A stretch of 64,000 nucleotides of DNA from Anisodus tanguticus (GCA_034509755.1 CM067546.1:32882383-32946382), one strand, 5' to 3'; counted from the stretch's first letter, positions 10,701-20,379 are shown. Program-made: numbers and translations. The notes: generated by a model from the sequence alone, not told the origin.

Positions 10701-13700
10701 AGTTGAACAAAAGATGTATAGCTCAAGATGATACTGTATATCCCGGCATTCAAAGTTTTTCCTTTCCACAGTCTCTTGTCCCATGATACCAGAGTATTCC
10801 CCTTCCTCCCATTAGCCTCTAAACAACCATAGCCCATAACTCTTTCACTGTGCAACCTAAGTGTCCTCCCAGTTTTGTTTCTTATAAACAGTATATGTCC
10901 ACCTTCCAGTTATGAATAAGCAGCTTCACAGCTCCTCTTTGCCCTGCTATGGAGACCTCTGAATCCAGCTAATGATTTTAATGCTCTTTGGAGTGATGCT
11001 GCTGATTTCCCCCTATTCCTTTCCACCCCATCCCCATAGCTGACGCCAAATTGTACTGTTGTAGTGTCTTGAGTTCACTGTCATCTTTTAACTTGGAGTT
11101 GCTGGGAGAGTACAGGCTGCAATCTCTTCTTTTATCTTGTCTTCTTCTATCAAGTTTCATGAACAGATAGAACGCTTCAGTGTCACACCCCTGAAGTCCT
11201 GCCCCATATTATTTGCTCAGCTTTATCATGTTCTTGTGAACCCACAAAGAAGCATCTAGCTCTGCGTTTTACATTTGATTCTCCAAAGACAAACATCCTC
11301 CTCTTGCCATGCCATATTTGGAAGCTTTGCCTCCACAATTTGTAATGCTTTGTTCCCCCTCTGACTTGTTTCTTCTACATCTACACCATGAATGATAGTC
11401 ATCCCACTATTGGCACCTTCTCCATTGTGATGAGAATTACTGGAAGAATGTGCTGACACCTGCACAGGAGATTCCGACACCTGCAATGGAGTTACAAAGG
11501 CTTTACTGAGCTTTTAGTGTAATTAATGGCCTCTCTGGGTCCAGTTGGGTTCTTGAATTGTCTTCATCGGGAACCCATTCATTCTCAGTGCTTGCTTTTC
11601 GAAATAGAGATATCTGCCAAGTGGAGTAATTGACACAACCAGAGGAGCAACTTTTTCTGCTAACGCTCATTCTGCTAGTTGAATTTATCCTGTGATCCAC
11701 CCAATTGTACCAACTTTCTGAATTCTGACATGGACTGACTCTCTGTGATGTCATTAAACTTGTTACCTGCAATGAAATAAATTCTGCTCTCCGTTAATGC
11801 AGTGACTAAGTATTTACCCAATTACTTGAGTGAATGATTGGCCAAAAATAGAGGCTCTTCGATTGAGTTTAAACTAGAGAGAATGGAGAGCTACCCTTCT
11901 CTCTCTAGCCTATCTACTTTACTCGCGAAACCTCCTTGGATCAATACAACTTTATGTTATGCTATACGGTATAATTGGAACCTTTTTCTCTATGTAGAAA
12001 CCTTCTAATACTCCGATGTGTTTGTATGACATTTTATGGCAAATGGTTAGGCTATCAATCCTCTGGAGCTTGCTATGGAAGCACTCAAAGAAATCCAGTC
12101 CCGCTTCTATAGAGATTTTCCTGCCCATCCTAAAGAAAAAGTCTATGAATTTGCTACACCGTCGACCATGAAACCAACTCAGTGGTTTTGTAAGTTCTCA
12201 AGTCTAGATGAACATGAAAATATTGAGCTTATCTTCTCCAGTTGATTTTATGTGCTAAAATTATTTGCTCCGCAGATCCTGGGGGTGGAATCAACCAAAT
12301 TCCTGGTGAGTGCACTGTTTCTGGTGATGTTAGGTAAGTTTCTTCTTCAAAGCCTCCTTGAGATCTTTCATCAAAATGATGAATATCTAATCACCTGTTT
12401 CTTTTGCAGGTTGACTCCATTTTACAAGTATGCATCTTTTTTGTCTTATTCCTTTTCTATTCTTCCTAAAGAAGATTAATTTAATAGGAAATATCATAAG
12501 GGCTTCTGTTTCAAAACATGAAATGAACAGACGAATCTTTTGAAAGTAGTAGGAATTCTAACAATGCATGTTTGTTCAGTGTAACAGATGCTATGAAGAA
12601 ATTACAAGAATATGTTGATGACTTGAATGCCAACATTGAAGAACTTGATTGTCGAGGACCTGTATCAAAATATGTCCTGCCAGATGAGAACTTAAGGGGC
12701 AGGTATGCTAATACTCATTCTTTGAAAAGATGAGAAATTATATGATTACTTGGAATTGGCAATAAAAGCTAGAGTACAAGTAATTTCATCCTTAGTTTAT
12801 CATTTTTTTACATTTTAACTTTTTGTTAGCAATTAATGTTCCACTCTATTCCACCAGAATCACTATAAGTTTTGACGAAGCTTCATCTGGAGTTGCTTGT
12901 GATCTCAATTCTCGAGGATTTCATGTACTATGCAAAGCTACTAAAGAGGAAGTTGGGCATGCAAAACCATATTCTATTACTGGTACTTTGCCATTGATAA
13001 GAGATCTGCAGGTGCATAACTTCTTCCGAATTTACTATTTTGGCCTTCTAGAAACTTGAATGTGCAATATCTTATTCATTATTTGTTTGGCAGGATGAGG
13101 GTTTTGATGTTCAAACTTCTGGCTACGGTACAATTTCCATTTTTGTAGTTTCATCATTCTCTTTTCCCTTTGTTAGACGTAAATTCAGTGATTTTCTGAA
13201 TCAATAAGACGATACTATCAGGACTGGGTATGTTAATAGATATACAATGAAAGCGATACTTGCAATCATCAAACTTGGACGCAGGCTTGTGTGACCAATC
13301 CTTTTGACTTTTTCTGCTTGGAAGAACAGTTTTAAACTTTCAATTGAGTATTAGTTGGTGCCGACAAGATTGAGTAGTAAATGTTCAGTGATTAAAAACT
13401 AGGAGTGGCAAGTATTGACTGAACTGAATGCCTAAATATGCAGGAGATGGGTACATTTTAACTTATTCCTTATCCTTTTCAACTGGTCTGACCTTCTATT
13501 CACTTTTTTTTTTAATCTTTACACAATAGCCGGTCGGATTCACTTTACTTTTCCTAGCCGGTATACATAGATTATACACATATTATACATAGTTTAAGCA
13601 GTTGGGTGGGAGGCTATTTTTTTTTTTTTGCATCGGATATAAGGATATCGTGTAAGTTGGTGATGCACAACATACTGTTACGTCAGAGTTGCGCTTGCCT

Positions 13701-14071
13701 CAAAAGAGAGAAATTGCCAAAAAAAATCCCCACCCAGAGAGCTTCTTTTTAAAATTTTGACCATCCCTTGCCATATCCCTCCAAATATAGATTTATTTAG
13801 CTCCTGATAGATGATCCATACACATGCTTGGCAAGATCCCTTGTAGGTACAGAATATTGTTGACTAGGAAAATGCAACCTTTTACCATACTTGATTCGTC
13901 TTTCTTGTTAATTGAGTCAAATAAACTTTTGCTCTAATATGAACTTTTTGACATGAATGAAATGCAGGCTTAATGGCTACATACCATGCAAAGAATGAAT
14001 ATTGTCTACTCTCTGACATGTGCCAAGGTTACCGCGTCTTTGCAAGCGTCATCTCACAGTTGGAAGATTGA
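4702..14071 (+). CDS. NAOD: N-acetylornithine deacetylase (M20 metallopeptidase family), 10 exons
   Basis: This enzyme releases acetate from N2-acetylornithine to give ornithine in arginine synthesis. Exons: 4702-5040, 5919-6163, 6249-6357, 12051-12189, 12276-12333, 12410-12427, 12580-12702, 12858-13011, 13094-13127 and 13968-14071. All introns are GT-AG, and the exons join to 1323 bp (440 aa), the length I recall for the Arabidopsis homologue. Metal-site residues visible by family comparison are H102 and D104 (MHMDVV), D134 (GRGTTDCLGH), E168/E169 (SEENSS) and H413 (TYHAKNE). The dimerisation domain lies between, roughly residues 200-320. Both catalytic and dimer regions are intact, so the gene looks functional. 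The start is the first ATG of the frame. Introns 1 and 3 contain transposons. No targeting peptide is obvious. M20 members can act on other N-acyl substrates, so the exact substrate is inferred from homology. Confidence 0.93.
5480..5648 (+). mobile_element. Au-type SINE with 17-bp target-site duplication, in intron 1
   Basis: A perfect 17-bp direct repeat (TGAAGCTACATCCTTAT) at 5480-5496 and 5632-5648 brackets a 135-bp body. The body contains GTCTACCGGAAAC, AGGTAGAGGTAAGGTCTGC and CCCACTTTGTGGGATT and ends in a (TTG)n tail, all typical of the plant Au SINE. The tRNA-like 5' head is missing, so the copy is 5'-truncated. It lies in the sense orientation within the first intron of the deacetylase gene. 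The intact duplication suggests a fairly recent insertion. Confidence 0.9.
7417..7971 (-). pseudogene. Putative plant transposon protein domain (Transposase_32-like), inverted copy
   Basis: On the minus strand this translates to a recognisable fragment with GANWIYNVKRQRSKLLHKNV, VALLYAICTKMPLDVGRFIN and a downstream LWYSSIITMLCKMKGI block, which I recognise as the plant-specific Transposase_32-type domain. Such proteins are abundant repeat-associated proteins in Solanaceae with no proven biochemical function. The fragment lacks the N-terminal part found in the plus-strand copy at 8212-8967 and is frame-damaged. It forms the left arm of a large inverted repeat. Confidence 0.7.
7425..9160. repeat. 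Large inverted repeat, arms about 7425-7960 and 8655-9160
   Basis: The reverse complement of the left arm follows the right arm nearly base for base over long stretches, for example CATGGAGCAAAGAATTGGG near 9124 against its complement near 7450. Arms of about 500 bp are separated by about 700 bp. The right arm has a short extra block near 8890-8905. The arms carry the same domain in opposite orientation. In pre-mRNA of the host gene they could pair into a long hairpin. Confidence 0.8.
8212..8967 (+). pseudogene. Putative plant transposon protein (Transposase_32-like), broken
   Basis: A Lys-rich start (MPPKKNQTNE at 8212) is followed by fragments typical of these proteins: YILELVMEFYRSQ, RGLPIDFSTQTING, then RGANWIYNVERQRSELLHKN and VAFLYAICMKMPLDVGRFIN, ending near GIRPC at 8967. 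Several stops and shifts break the frame between 8240 and 8740. The open part is 8743-8967. It lies inside intron 3, sense to the host gene. Its downstream half pairs with the inverted copy at 7417-7971. Family assignment comes from recalled motif patterns, and function is unknown. Confidence 0.7.
9390..11000 (-). pseudogene. LINE (L1-type) ORF2 fragment: endonuclease region, no RT seen
   Basis: Reading leftward: an LFIRNKTGRTL...GYGCLEANGRKGNTL block (about 10770-10890), WHLTGVYDPTVEMKGRTYGG (about 10620-10690), a SKLDRFLFSD block (about 10010-10040), a SWWLEVEGFAEKVEDW block (near 9820-9870) and SSYQNLYTKNGGWRLSFNMK near 9430-9500. These follow the order of an APE-type endonuclease and the linker before RT in plant L1 elements. 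The RT with its YxDD box is not found, so the element is truncated on that side. Many stops are present. The sequence is split by the MITE at 10080-10500. Confidence 0.75.
10080..10500. mobile_element. Tourist-like MITE (PIF/Harbinger type), 421 bp, inside the LINE
   Basis: The ends are inverted repeats (GGGGTCGTTTGGTTGGGGAA on the left, reverse complement of ...AACCAGTTGACCCC on the right) flanked by the trinucleotide TTA on both sides (10077-10079 and 10501-10503). The inner halves are also partly complementary (CTCGGGATTGC and CCCGAGATTATA motifs). A TTA duplication with GGG-type ends is the mark of PIF/Harbinger MITEs. There is no coding capacity. The insertion splits the LINE endonuclease region, so it is younger than the LINE. 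Confidence 0.85.
11001..11800 (-). other. Possible upstream part of the LINE (linker or ORF1 remnant)
   Basis: Two short minus-strand open frames (11256-11486 and 11503-11772) rich in Ser, Gln and Asn lie immediately upstream of the LINE endonuclease block in its reading direction. Position suggests the ORF1/ORF2 junction of the same LINE, but I see no zinc knuckle or RNA-binding motif. The segment may equally be unrelated intron sequence. Confidence 0.3.
12410..12427 (+). other. NAOD: 18-bp micro-exon (exon 6) of the deacetylase gene
   Basis: Between acceptor TTTTGCAG (ending 12409) and donor GTATGC (from 12428) lies GTTGACTCCATTTTACAA. It adds codons for LTPFY plus two split codons and keeps the frame on both sides. 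The resulting peptide GDVRLTPFYNVTDAMK matches the conserved family sequence. Skipping would remove six codons without a frameshift, since 18 is divisible by three. Confidence 0.88.
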
Positions 14072-16046
14072 CATGAGGTTTGATTACATACACAATTCAG
14101 AGACTGGTTGACGAGAATAAGGTTTGATATAATACATGAAAAGTAGCTCTCGCTGATGTCTCCTGCTATAGTAGTGCTGGTTCGATGTTGAATTTATGAC
14201 TAATTTAAGTACGAGATGAAGTTAAATTAAAAGTAAATCCCCAGCGTTACAGTATCATTAGTCTTCCCATAGCCACTGAGGTTGGAGAATTACGCTCAAG
14301 ATTTGTGAAATGGTTTGCTCTATTTTGTTGTTAACATCCAATTTTGGTTTTAAGGTTTAACAATGTCAAGGAGCTTCTAAACATTATTTCCACCAGTGTT
14401 ATCAAAAGCGAAAAACGCAAAAAAGTTTCAAGGTTTGTTGGGGCTTTAAGCACAATAAAGTGTGGGCTATGATGAAAAGACGCAAATGTCGCAAATGGAG
14501 AAAAATACAAATATGTATGTTTAGTGAGAGACGGATAATAATAAGCATGAATAACAAATATATGAACAAAGAAATTGAAAAAATATTTTGTTAAAGTAAA
14601 ATATCAAGTGTTTATAAAATTTTTATAAACAATTGTAGCTCATCTGATAAAACTTGTTTCCACCAACAAAATATGATTTTATCTCCATTTGCTTCGGTTG
14701 CTACTTGATATATGCCTGGAAATTAATGAAAGCTACCAAAATACGGTGCACTTTCAGCTGCACATAGTTCTGAAAAGGCTGGATACATTGACATGTTAAT
14801 TTGTCAGTAAATTTATTTAGACATTATATAGATTAGTTAATCACTAAATTATATGCATTAGCCTTAATAAGCATTAAAATCGTAGGCTTTTTCCAATTGA
14901 GGTTGATGTGTGTAATTAAATGAGATGACAAATTTTACGTGGTTAATTTATTTACGTAATACGCATTTGAGAACACACACTAAAGCTTTTCCAATATTTA
15001 AGCATGAAGTGTCTAAAAAGATTACTTTAACGTGTGTTGAGATGTTCAATTAAAATTAGATCATTCTAGCATCTAAATGAATATAAGGAATACTTATGTT
15101 CAAAATCATATACAGTATTTTTTTTATTTTGAGACGTCCCAGAATGTTGAATTACATTCTGACAGCACAATGTTGTTGTATACATTTTTTAAGAATCCAA
15201 GTTGTCTTATTCTAAACTTTGATCTACATCGAACTAACTTTTCAACCATTAATTAATATTTTTCGTTAATATAACAGTCGTGTTTAGTTAAACTCCTCTT
15301 ATGAATTAGAGCGCACGGAATTATATTATGTTCGATATGATCTTTAAAAGTCTAAACTAATTAGTTCTTTTCATGGAATATATCAAGTAGTACCAATTTT
15401 ATCAATTTTCTTCTAGTAATAATCTTATGCTGAAGTATAAAGCTTGTAGAAACAAATCAGGTACGATTTCATTTTTACTTTAAAAGTATAACAATATATG
15501 TTTCTTTTATATTTAAATCTAAAGGATAATAATACGTCTACAATTAATCAAATGAATTCATGCAGCATTACTTTCTTGTTTTTTTAAATGGCAAGTGAAG
15601 GAAGTCAACTTGCCGACTGGTAGCTTTAATTAACCAGCAACGTAGAATCTCCAAAATTCTCAACCACATTACATACTCCAAAGAAAAAGGTTGCAAATAA
15701 TTCGTCAAAAGCAAAGGGATTAAAACATGTTCAAACTATTTTAAAAGGATTTACTTGTGTTTATTTTCATGGCGAGAGGAGTTTAAAGGGAAAATGACAC
15801 AAATGACCATCTGGTCCAAACTATTGACGACCGGATGACAAAGAAGCTTAAATGCATTTTTAGCCTTTTTAAATAATTCTATTTCGTAGCCCCTTTTCAA
15901 CTAATTTCAGCATATGTATATAAAAACCGTATTATTATTGTATAGAAAATGTATCATTGTTGTATAGAATATGTATCCCTACAGTATGTGTTTAGAAAAT
16001 GTATCATTGTTGTATAATTTTTGTTTAGTAAATGTATAATCAACGT
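14072..16046. other. 3' UTR and intergenic region
   Basis: The first 250-300 bp after the stop presumably form the 3' UTR; no canonical AATAAA is seen close by. Around 14395-14520 there is a repeat-like phrase with AAAAGCGAAAAACGC and GGGGCTTTAAGC, resembling a dispersed Solanaceae repeat without clean ends. The rest (14560-15800) is AT-rich and shows nothing. Around 15900-16030 a GTATCATTGTTGTATA phrase recurs. Confidence 0.5.
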
Positions 16047-16187
16047 ATACTTACTAATGTGGAAACAACCTATTGCAGAAATGTGAGGTAAGACTGCGTA
16101 CAATAGACCCTTGTGGTCTGACCTTTCCCCGAACCCCGCGCATAGCGGGAGCTTAGTGCACCGGACTGCCCTTTTATACTTACTAAT
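16046..16187 (+). mobile_element. SolS-type SINE, 5'-truncated, with 13-bp duplication
   Basis: A 13-bp direct repeat (TATACTTACTAAT) occurs at 16046-16058 and 16175-16187. The body between contains GAAACAACCT, GAGGTAAGACTGCGTACA, CCCCGAACCCCGCGCATAGC and GGGAGCTTAGTGCACCGG and ends in CTGCCCTTTT. This is the 3' part of a SolS SINE; the tRNA-like head is missing. It shares its AGGTAAG-CTGCGTACA block with the Au copy in intron 1, which shows a related 3' tail. Confidence 0.85.
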
Positions 16188-16339
16188 TTACACATATTAT
16201 ACAATTATTACACATATATTATACATGTTTTTGTATATTTCTTGAAGGCTCAATCAACATATACTTACTAATTATACGTGTTTTGAGATATTTTTTGAAA
16301 GCTCAATATGAACTTGTTTCGTCGCATATTTGTTTTCTT

Positions 16340-16460
16340 TTTGTGGCAAGCTTAGTCGCCACAAAATGTGTAGTTCTTGTCACAAAAAATCTTTAGCAAC
16401 ACTAGTACATACAAAGACCTTTAGTGGCGATTTTAGTCACCACAAAGAAGTCTAATCTCT
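16340..16460. repeat. Possible terminal fragment of a CACTA-like or related TIR element
   Basis: GTCGCCACAAAATGTG and AGTGGCGATTTTAGTCACC are partly complementary and flank a CACTAGTACATA phrase at about 16400. Such GTGGCGAC-type subterminal motifs after CACTA are common in plant CACTA elements. No second terminus was identified, so this is a weak call. Confidence 0.25.
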
Positions 16461-16775
16461 TGTAGTTGTTGGGCTGCTGGGCTAGCACTTGGTAATAGTT
16501 TGGGTCGAAAGGCCAATTCGCTGCATTAATTCCAAATATGGGCCAAACAAAATTCTGATGGCCAGGTAGTGTTCTTTTCCCAAGTTTAAAGGGGTTTCTC
16601 CTTTTAAAGAGTAATGTGTTTGTCACGATCTAAGCCCATTGTACGTATAGTTCTCTTTGACCCAACACGCTTCACGACTTCAAATTTTTGCATGGCTTGT
16701 GCTTCAAACGCACTGGTCTTTATTGTTTGTCGCTCATATATGTTGTTTTAAATTTTTGCTACTGCTTATTTACAC

Positions 16776-17632
16776 CTTGTTTGGATCGTTGTTACCCATT
16801 GTATTGTATTGTATCGTTATTACAAATACGATATTAGTTTTGATTGTTATTTAAAATGTATTGTATCATATTGTTAAATTCATTGCTATTTAACAAAGAA
16901 AAGCCCCATTTTATGTAACAACCAATTTGGTGTTATCCCGTCGTTACCTAATTTCTCATTTCAATTATGTCCTTACTTAATATTTCATAATCCTATTTTA
17001 TCCATTACTTTATATTTTTTAACTCCACCCAAATACCCTACCCGACGTATTCCTTCTTCTGCCTCGTTTACTTCGTGCACTTCTACTCTCTTTTTCATTC
17101 TTCATCTTTGTCTCCTTTTTGGTGAAAAAACTTTGCTGATATTTGTCTCCTTCAACAGGTAGGAACTGAGTTAATAAGTGGCTGATCGTATGACATAAAA
17201 TGGATATGCGTGATCACACACATTTTCTCCCAGTTGCTTCTGCGTTGAATTTAAAAGGAGCTTCTAATGGGAAAAAATACTTATTATTGTTTTTAATATT
17301 AATAATATGTTTTTTACTAATTTTGTTATAATTTGCACGAATTTAATAGCTTAATATATTTACAAGGCATAACTTGTGACAAATTAGGAGAAAGAACTCA
17401 TCTTAAATTATTTTTATTAGTAATTATTGATAAATTTAACATTTACAATATCTTAGGGTATTTTAGTAAACTTACCAATTACGATACAACGTGATACGGT
17501 CAACCAAACAATAAAAATGTTATTAAACAACAACAAACGATACAGTTTATCCAAACATTGTATCTACAAAACAGTACAATACAATACATCACAGTACATT
17601 ATGAAACTGCGGGTAACAATGATCCAAACATA
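16776..17632. mobile_element. Non-coding TIR element, about 857 bp
   Basis: The left end (TTGTTTGGATCGTTGTTACCC, then repeats of ATTGTATTGTATTG) is matched by the complement of the right end (GGGTAACAATGATCCAAACA, preceded by CAGTACAATACAATACATC). Inner segments also pair (GATACAGTTTATCCAAAC against the outer motif). There is no transposase frame. The flanking duplication is not clear, so the superfamily (hAT or Mutator-like MITE) remains open. The 17040-17200 interior is less repetitive and may be captured sequence. Confidence 0.7.
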
Positions 17633-17769
17633 GCGTTAATGAAAATATTCAGATATGCTTCACTAGGCATAAACTGTAATATTTTTATCTTTTTAAACTG
17701 AACTTTTGCCGTGCTCGACACAAGTTCTGTAGGAATTAAGTTATGCATCATAAGTTGTGTAGTATTTTT

Positions 17770-18016
17770 CAGATTATGTTGAATGTCGAAAGTTTTACTT
17801 TTTCTCTGCGCATAACTTGTGTGGATGTGATGATACATATGCCGAAGCTAAATGCTAATTATGCCAAGCGAAATCTAAACTTATATATGTTTTTTTGTTT
17901 TCAGATTACATTGAATAAGTTTTGCCTTGTCCGACATAACTTGTGGGATTTTATGATATATATGTCGAAGCCAAACGCTGATTATGCCAGCCAAAATTTA
18001 ATTTATGCCGCGCCAA
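17770..18016. repeat. Two diverged direct repeats of about 130 bp
   Basis: Copies starting with CAGATTAYRTTGAAT at about 17770 and 17904 share CATAACTTGTG, GATATATATGTCGAAGC-type and GCTRATTATGCCA blocks in the same order. A weaker partial copy precedes them (about 17700-17760, with CATAAGTTGTGTAG). The biological origin is unknown; a decayed tandem unit of a non-autonomous transposon is likely. Confidence 0.6.
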
Positions 18017-18409
18017 AAGTGGTGAAGGACAAAAATTAAAGATCACAAATTTGTGGGACGAAATTTAAAGGCCACCCTAAAATAATGTCCCTCACGAATT
18101 TATCCTTTGAGCTACGTCATCATCAAACCCAAAACATTCTCACTACGTAAACTTGTGTTATTCTTTACAAAACTCTTCATTTTTCTTCCCTCATTTGATG
18201 TAAAATTCAACTAACGTATCATATGCCCCCTTCTCCACAACCTTGCCATACTAGGTTCCTCTCTGTGACCCGCCATGGTCAGTCCGCCCTTTATGTTGTC
18301 GCAACATTTTTACGTTGTTTCTAAGAGAATAATATTTTCGACGTTACTCAAGCTGAACGACTAAATAGGGTTTCCTTTTTTGTTTTGGTCTACTTTGCCT
18401 TACACTTAC

Positions 18410-18874
18410 TGTTAGAATTTTGTTAAATAGAATTAAATATTTTAAATGAAAGAGTGTTTTTAAATGAAATGGTGTGTACTTTCATTATTTGGTTACAATC
18501 AGTTTTATTTAAAGTCAATTTCTAAACATTCTAAAGTTACTTTTCTTGTAGAATAACTTTTGCACCGTAACTTTTCTTCTCTCTCCAAATTATCTTTCTT
18601 CTCTAATTTCAAAAAGATCAAATTCTCACTTTTCTAGATGAATTTCTTCACTATTTGTTTAGTGTAGAATTTAAAAGTTTGTCATATCCACTAAAACTAT
18701 TTGAATACAATCTCATAGCAATCTCGCAGAGAAGAGAGAGAAAATATCGTTTTTAGTAAAGCGTTTCGTACTTGTTTCAAGCCTTCAATTCTTTGTTCAT
18801 TGTTTATATTGTTAAGTCTTCATCTTTGTGTTCTTCTTCGTATATTTTGTATTCTCGGATAACATTTTCCAACA
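18410..18874. mobile_element. Solo LTR, 465 bp, with 5-bp target-site duplication CTTAC
   Basis: The segment starts TGTTAGAA and ends TTCCAACA, the inverted TG...CA ends expected of an LTR, and is flanked by identical CTTAC at 18405-18409 and 18875-18879. No gag or pol sequence adjoins either end. A single LTR with an intact duplication is what remains after recombination between the two LTRs of one element. Orientation cannot be fixed without a complete relative. Confidence 0.8.
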
Positions 18875-19039
18875 CTTACCATATATACGTTTAAAACGAA
18901 TGGAACTTTAAAAAAATCATCATAGAATATTCTGTTTATATTAATTAATCTCCGGGGGATAATTTCATTTAATTAAGTCCATATTATATATATGTATTTT
19001 TTTTCATGCTGGGCCGCACCTTCTAAAATATTCCCTCAA

Positions 19040-19168
19040 TCTCAAATTATTTATCATGGTTATAAAAATAGTTGTTTCAAATTATTTATCGTGGTTATTA
19101 AAAATAGTTGTTTCAAATTATTTATCGTGGTTGTTAAAAATAGTTGTCTCAAATTATTTATCGTTTTA
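19040..19168. repeat. Tandem repeat, about 36-bp unit, 3.5 copies
   Basis: The unit TCAAATTATTTATCGTGG followed by TTATTAAAAATAGTTGTT is repeated with small differences. The array begins with TCCCTCAATCTCAAATTATT, which resembles a Stowaway-type terminal sequence, so it may be an internal amplification of a MITE end. The unit is divisible by three, which explains the spurious open frame across it. Confidence 0.75.
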
Positions 19169-19410
19169 GAAATTTAAGGCATAATTAATTATTTTTTCCA
19201 TTTTACCATTTGTCATTAATGAAGAAGACACAAAAATAGAGTAAATTTTTAATACAGAGAGATTATAACTTATGCATAAATGTGATAAGTATGTCAAAAA
19301 TACTCCTAATTAATATTTTTTAAAAGGCGTGTAATAGAATATTTCCCAAATATTCTTTCATTAACTGTATATCTCTTATTTTAGGTAGAATTGTATTCCT
19401 ATTGTAATTA

Positions 19411-20354
19411 GGTAGCATTGCAGACGCTGCCCTCACCACCACCGTCGTGCCCTCCGCCGACGGTAGGGCCTCCAAATCCGGAAACCAGAACCGCCGACCC
19501 AAGGACCCGCAGTAGCCCGCAACAACCGTCGGAGCAGGTAGTCCGGCAAGGGACGTGGCAGACAGAATTCAGCAACAATGGCAGCGGGAAGAGGCAGTCT
19601 CCACCGGTAGGAAACAACCAGCAACGACCATGGTAGTGGCAGCAGCCTCCGTCGTGGGCTGCCTACCCGCCATGGGCCGCGTGGGCCCACCATCATGGGC
19701 CTCCTCCTAGCCCGTATTTGATATCCTCATGGACTCCACTTTAGAATCAACAGGCCCACCCTTGCATACTCGGCCCACTTCCCCAACATGCCTACACATC
19801 ACAGCCCCCCTCAACTTATGCACCGACTGAAATTGATGTAGCTATGAACACAATGTCACTCAATGCTCCAGAAAAAAATGGTATATGAACACATGCGCCA
19901 CATCTCACATGACGGCATTACAAGGTACTCTCTCGTCTTATTCCAATTTGAGTAATTTAAATCGGAATATTATTGTTGGTAGTGGACAAGGCATTTGCGG
20001 TTTTGGTCATTCATCCTTATCCCCACCACATCCACCACTAATCTTAAAAAATGTCTTCTATGCCCTTAAACTCATTAAGAATCTAATCTTTGTGCGACGT
20101 TTCACAACTGATAATAATGTTTCCTTGACTTTGATCCTTTTTGTTTTTCTGTGAAGGATTTTACGACAGGGAGACGAATAATGAGATGTGACAGCACCAG
20201 ATATATCTACCCTATTTCAAACGCCGTCAACAATCCAGCCTCAGTTCCATCAACCTTTGTTGCTCTTTCGTCTTCCTTATGGCACTCTAGATTAGGACAT
20301 TTGGGAGATTTTGTTTTACGCTCTCTTAGAAAAATAATTTTACCGTATTTCTAG
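19411..20354 (+). pseudogene. Copia gag C-terminus, protease and pre-integrase (element A)
   Basis: GC-rich sequence at 19411-19830 corresponds to the basic, Pro/Ser-rich gag tail. Protease follows at 19885: the active-site stretch reads WYMNTCATSHMT where the family has a DTGA-type motif, so both the catalytic Asp and the Gly are replaced. A frameshift near 20140 separates it from the pre-integrase block KDFTTGRRIMRCDS and the HSRLGHLGD zinc-binding part at 20151-20354. Confidence 0.8.
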
Positions 20355-20379
20355 GACTCCTATATGTGAATCCTGCATT

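Larger units (their letters stand above)
6358..12050 (+). other. Intron 3 of the deacetylase gene, 5.7 kb, filled with transposons
   Basis: The donor follows the AAG codon at 6355-6357 (AAG|GTACTT) and the acceptor is TTAG|GCTATC at 12050/12051. The intron makes up about 60% of the gene, while the introns from 4 to 8 are all about 75-155 bp. Stretches 6358-7416 and 11800-12050 show nothing recognisable. The middle holds a Transposase_32-type inverted pair (7417-9160), a minus-strand LINE fragment (about 9390-11000) and a MITE (10080-10500). Confidence 0.85.

Noticed and set aside
17743..18039. 98-codon frame with repeated text as a gene
   Set aside because: It spans two diverged direct repeats; no start context and no conserved protein pattern.
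19418..19696. Pro/Gly/Arg-rich open frames on both strands at 19408-19696
   Set aside because: They lie in the GC-rich gag tail of copia element A, and the compositional bias explains them.
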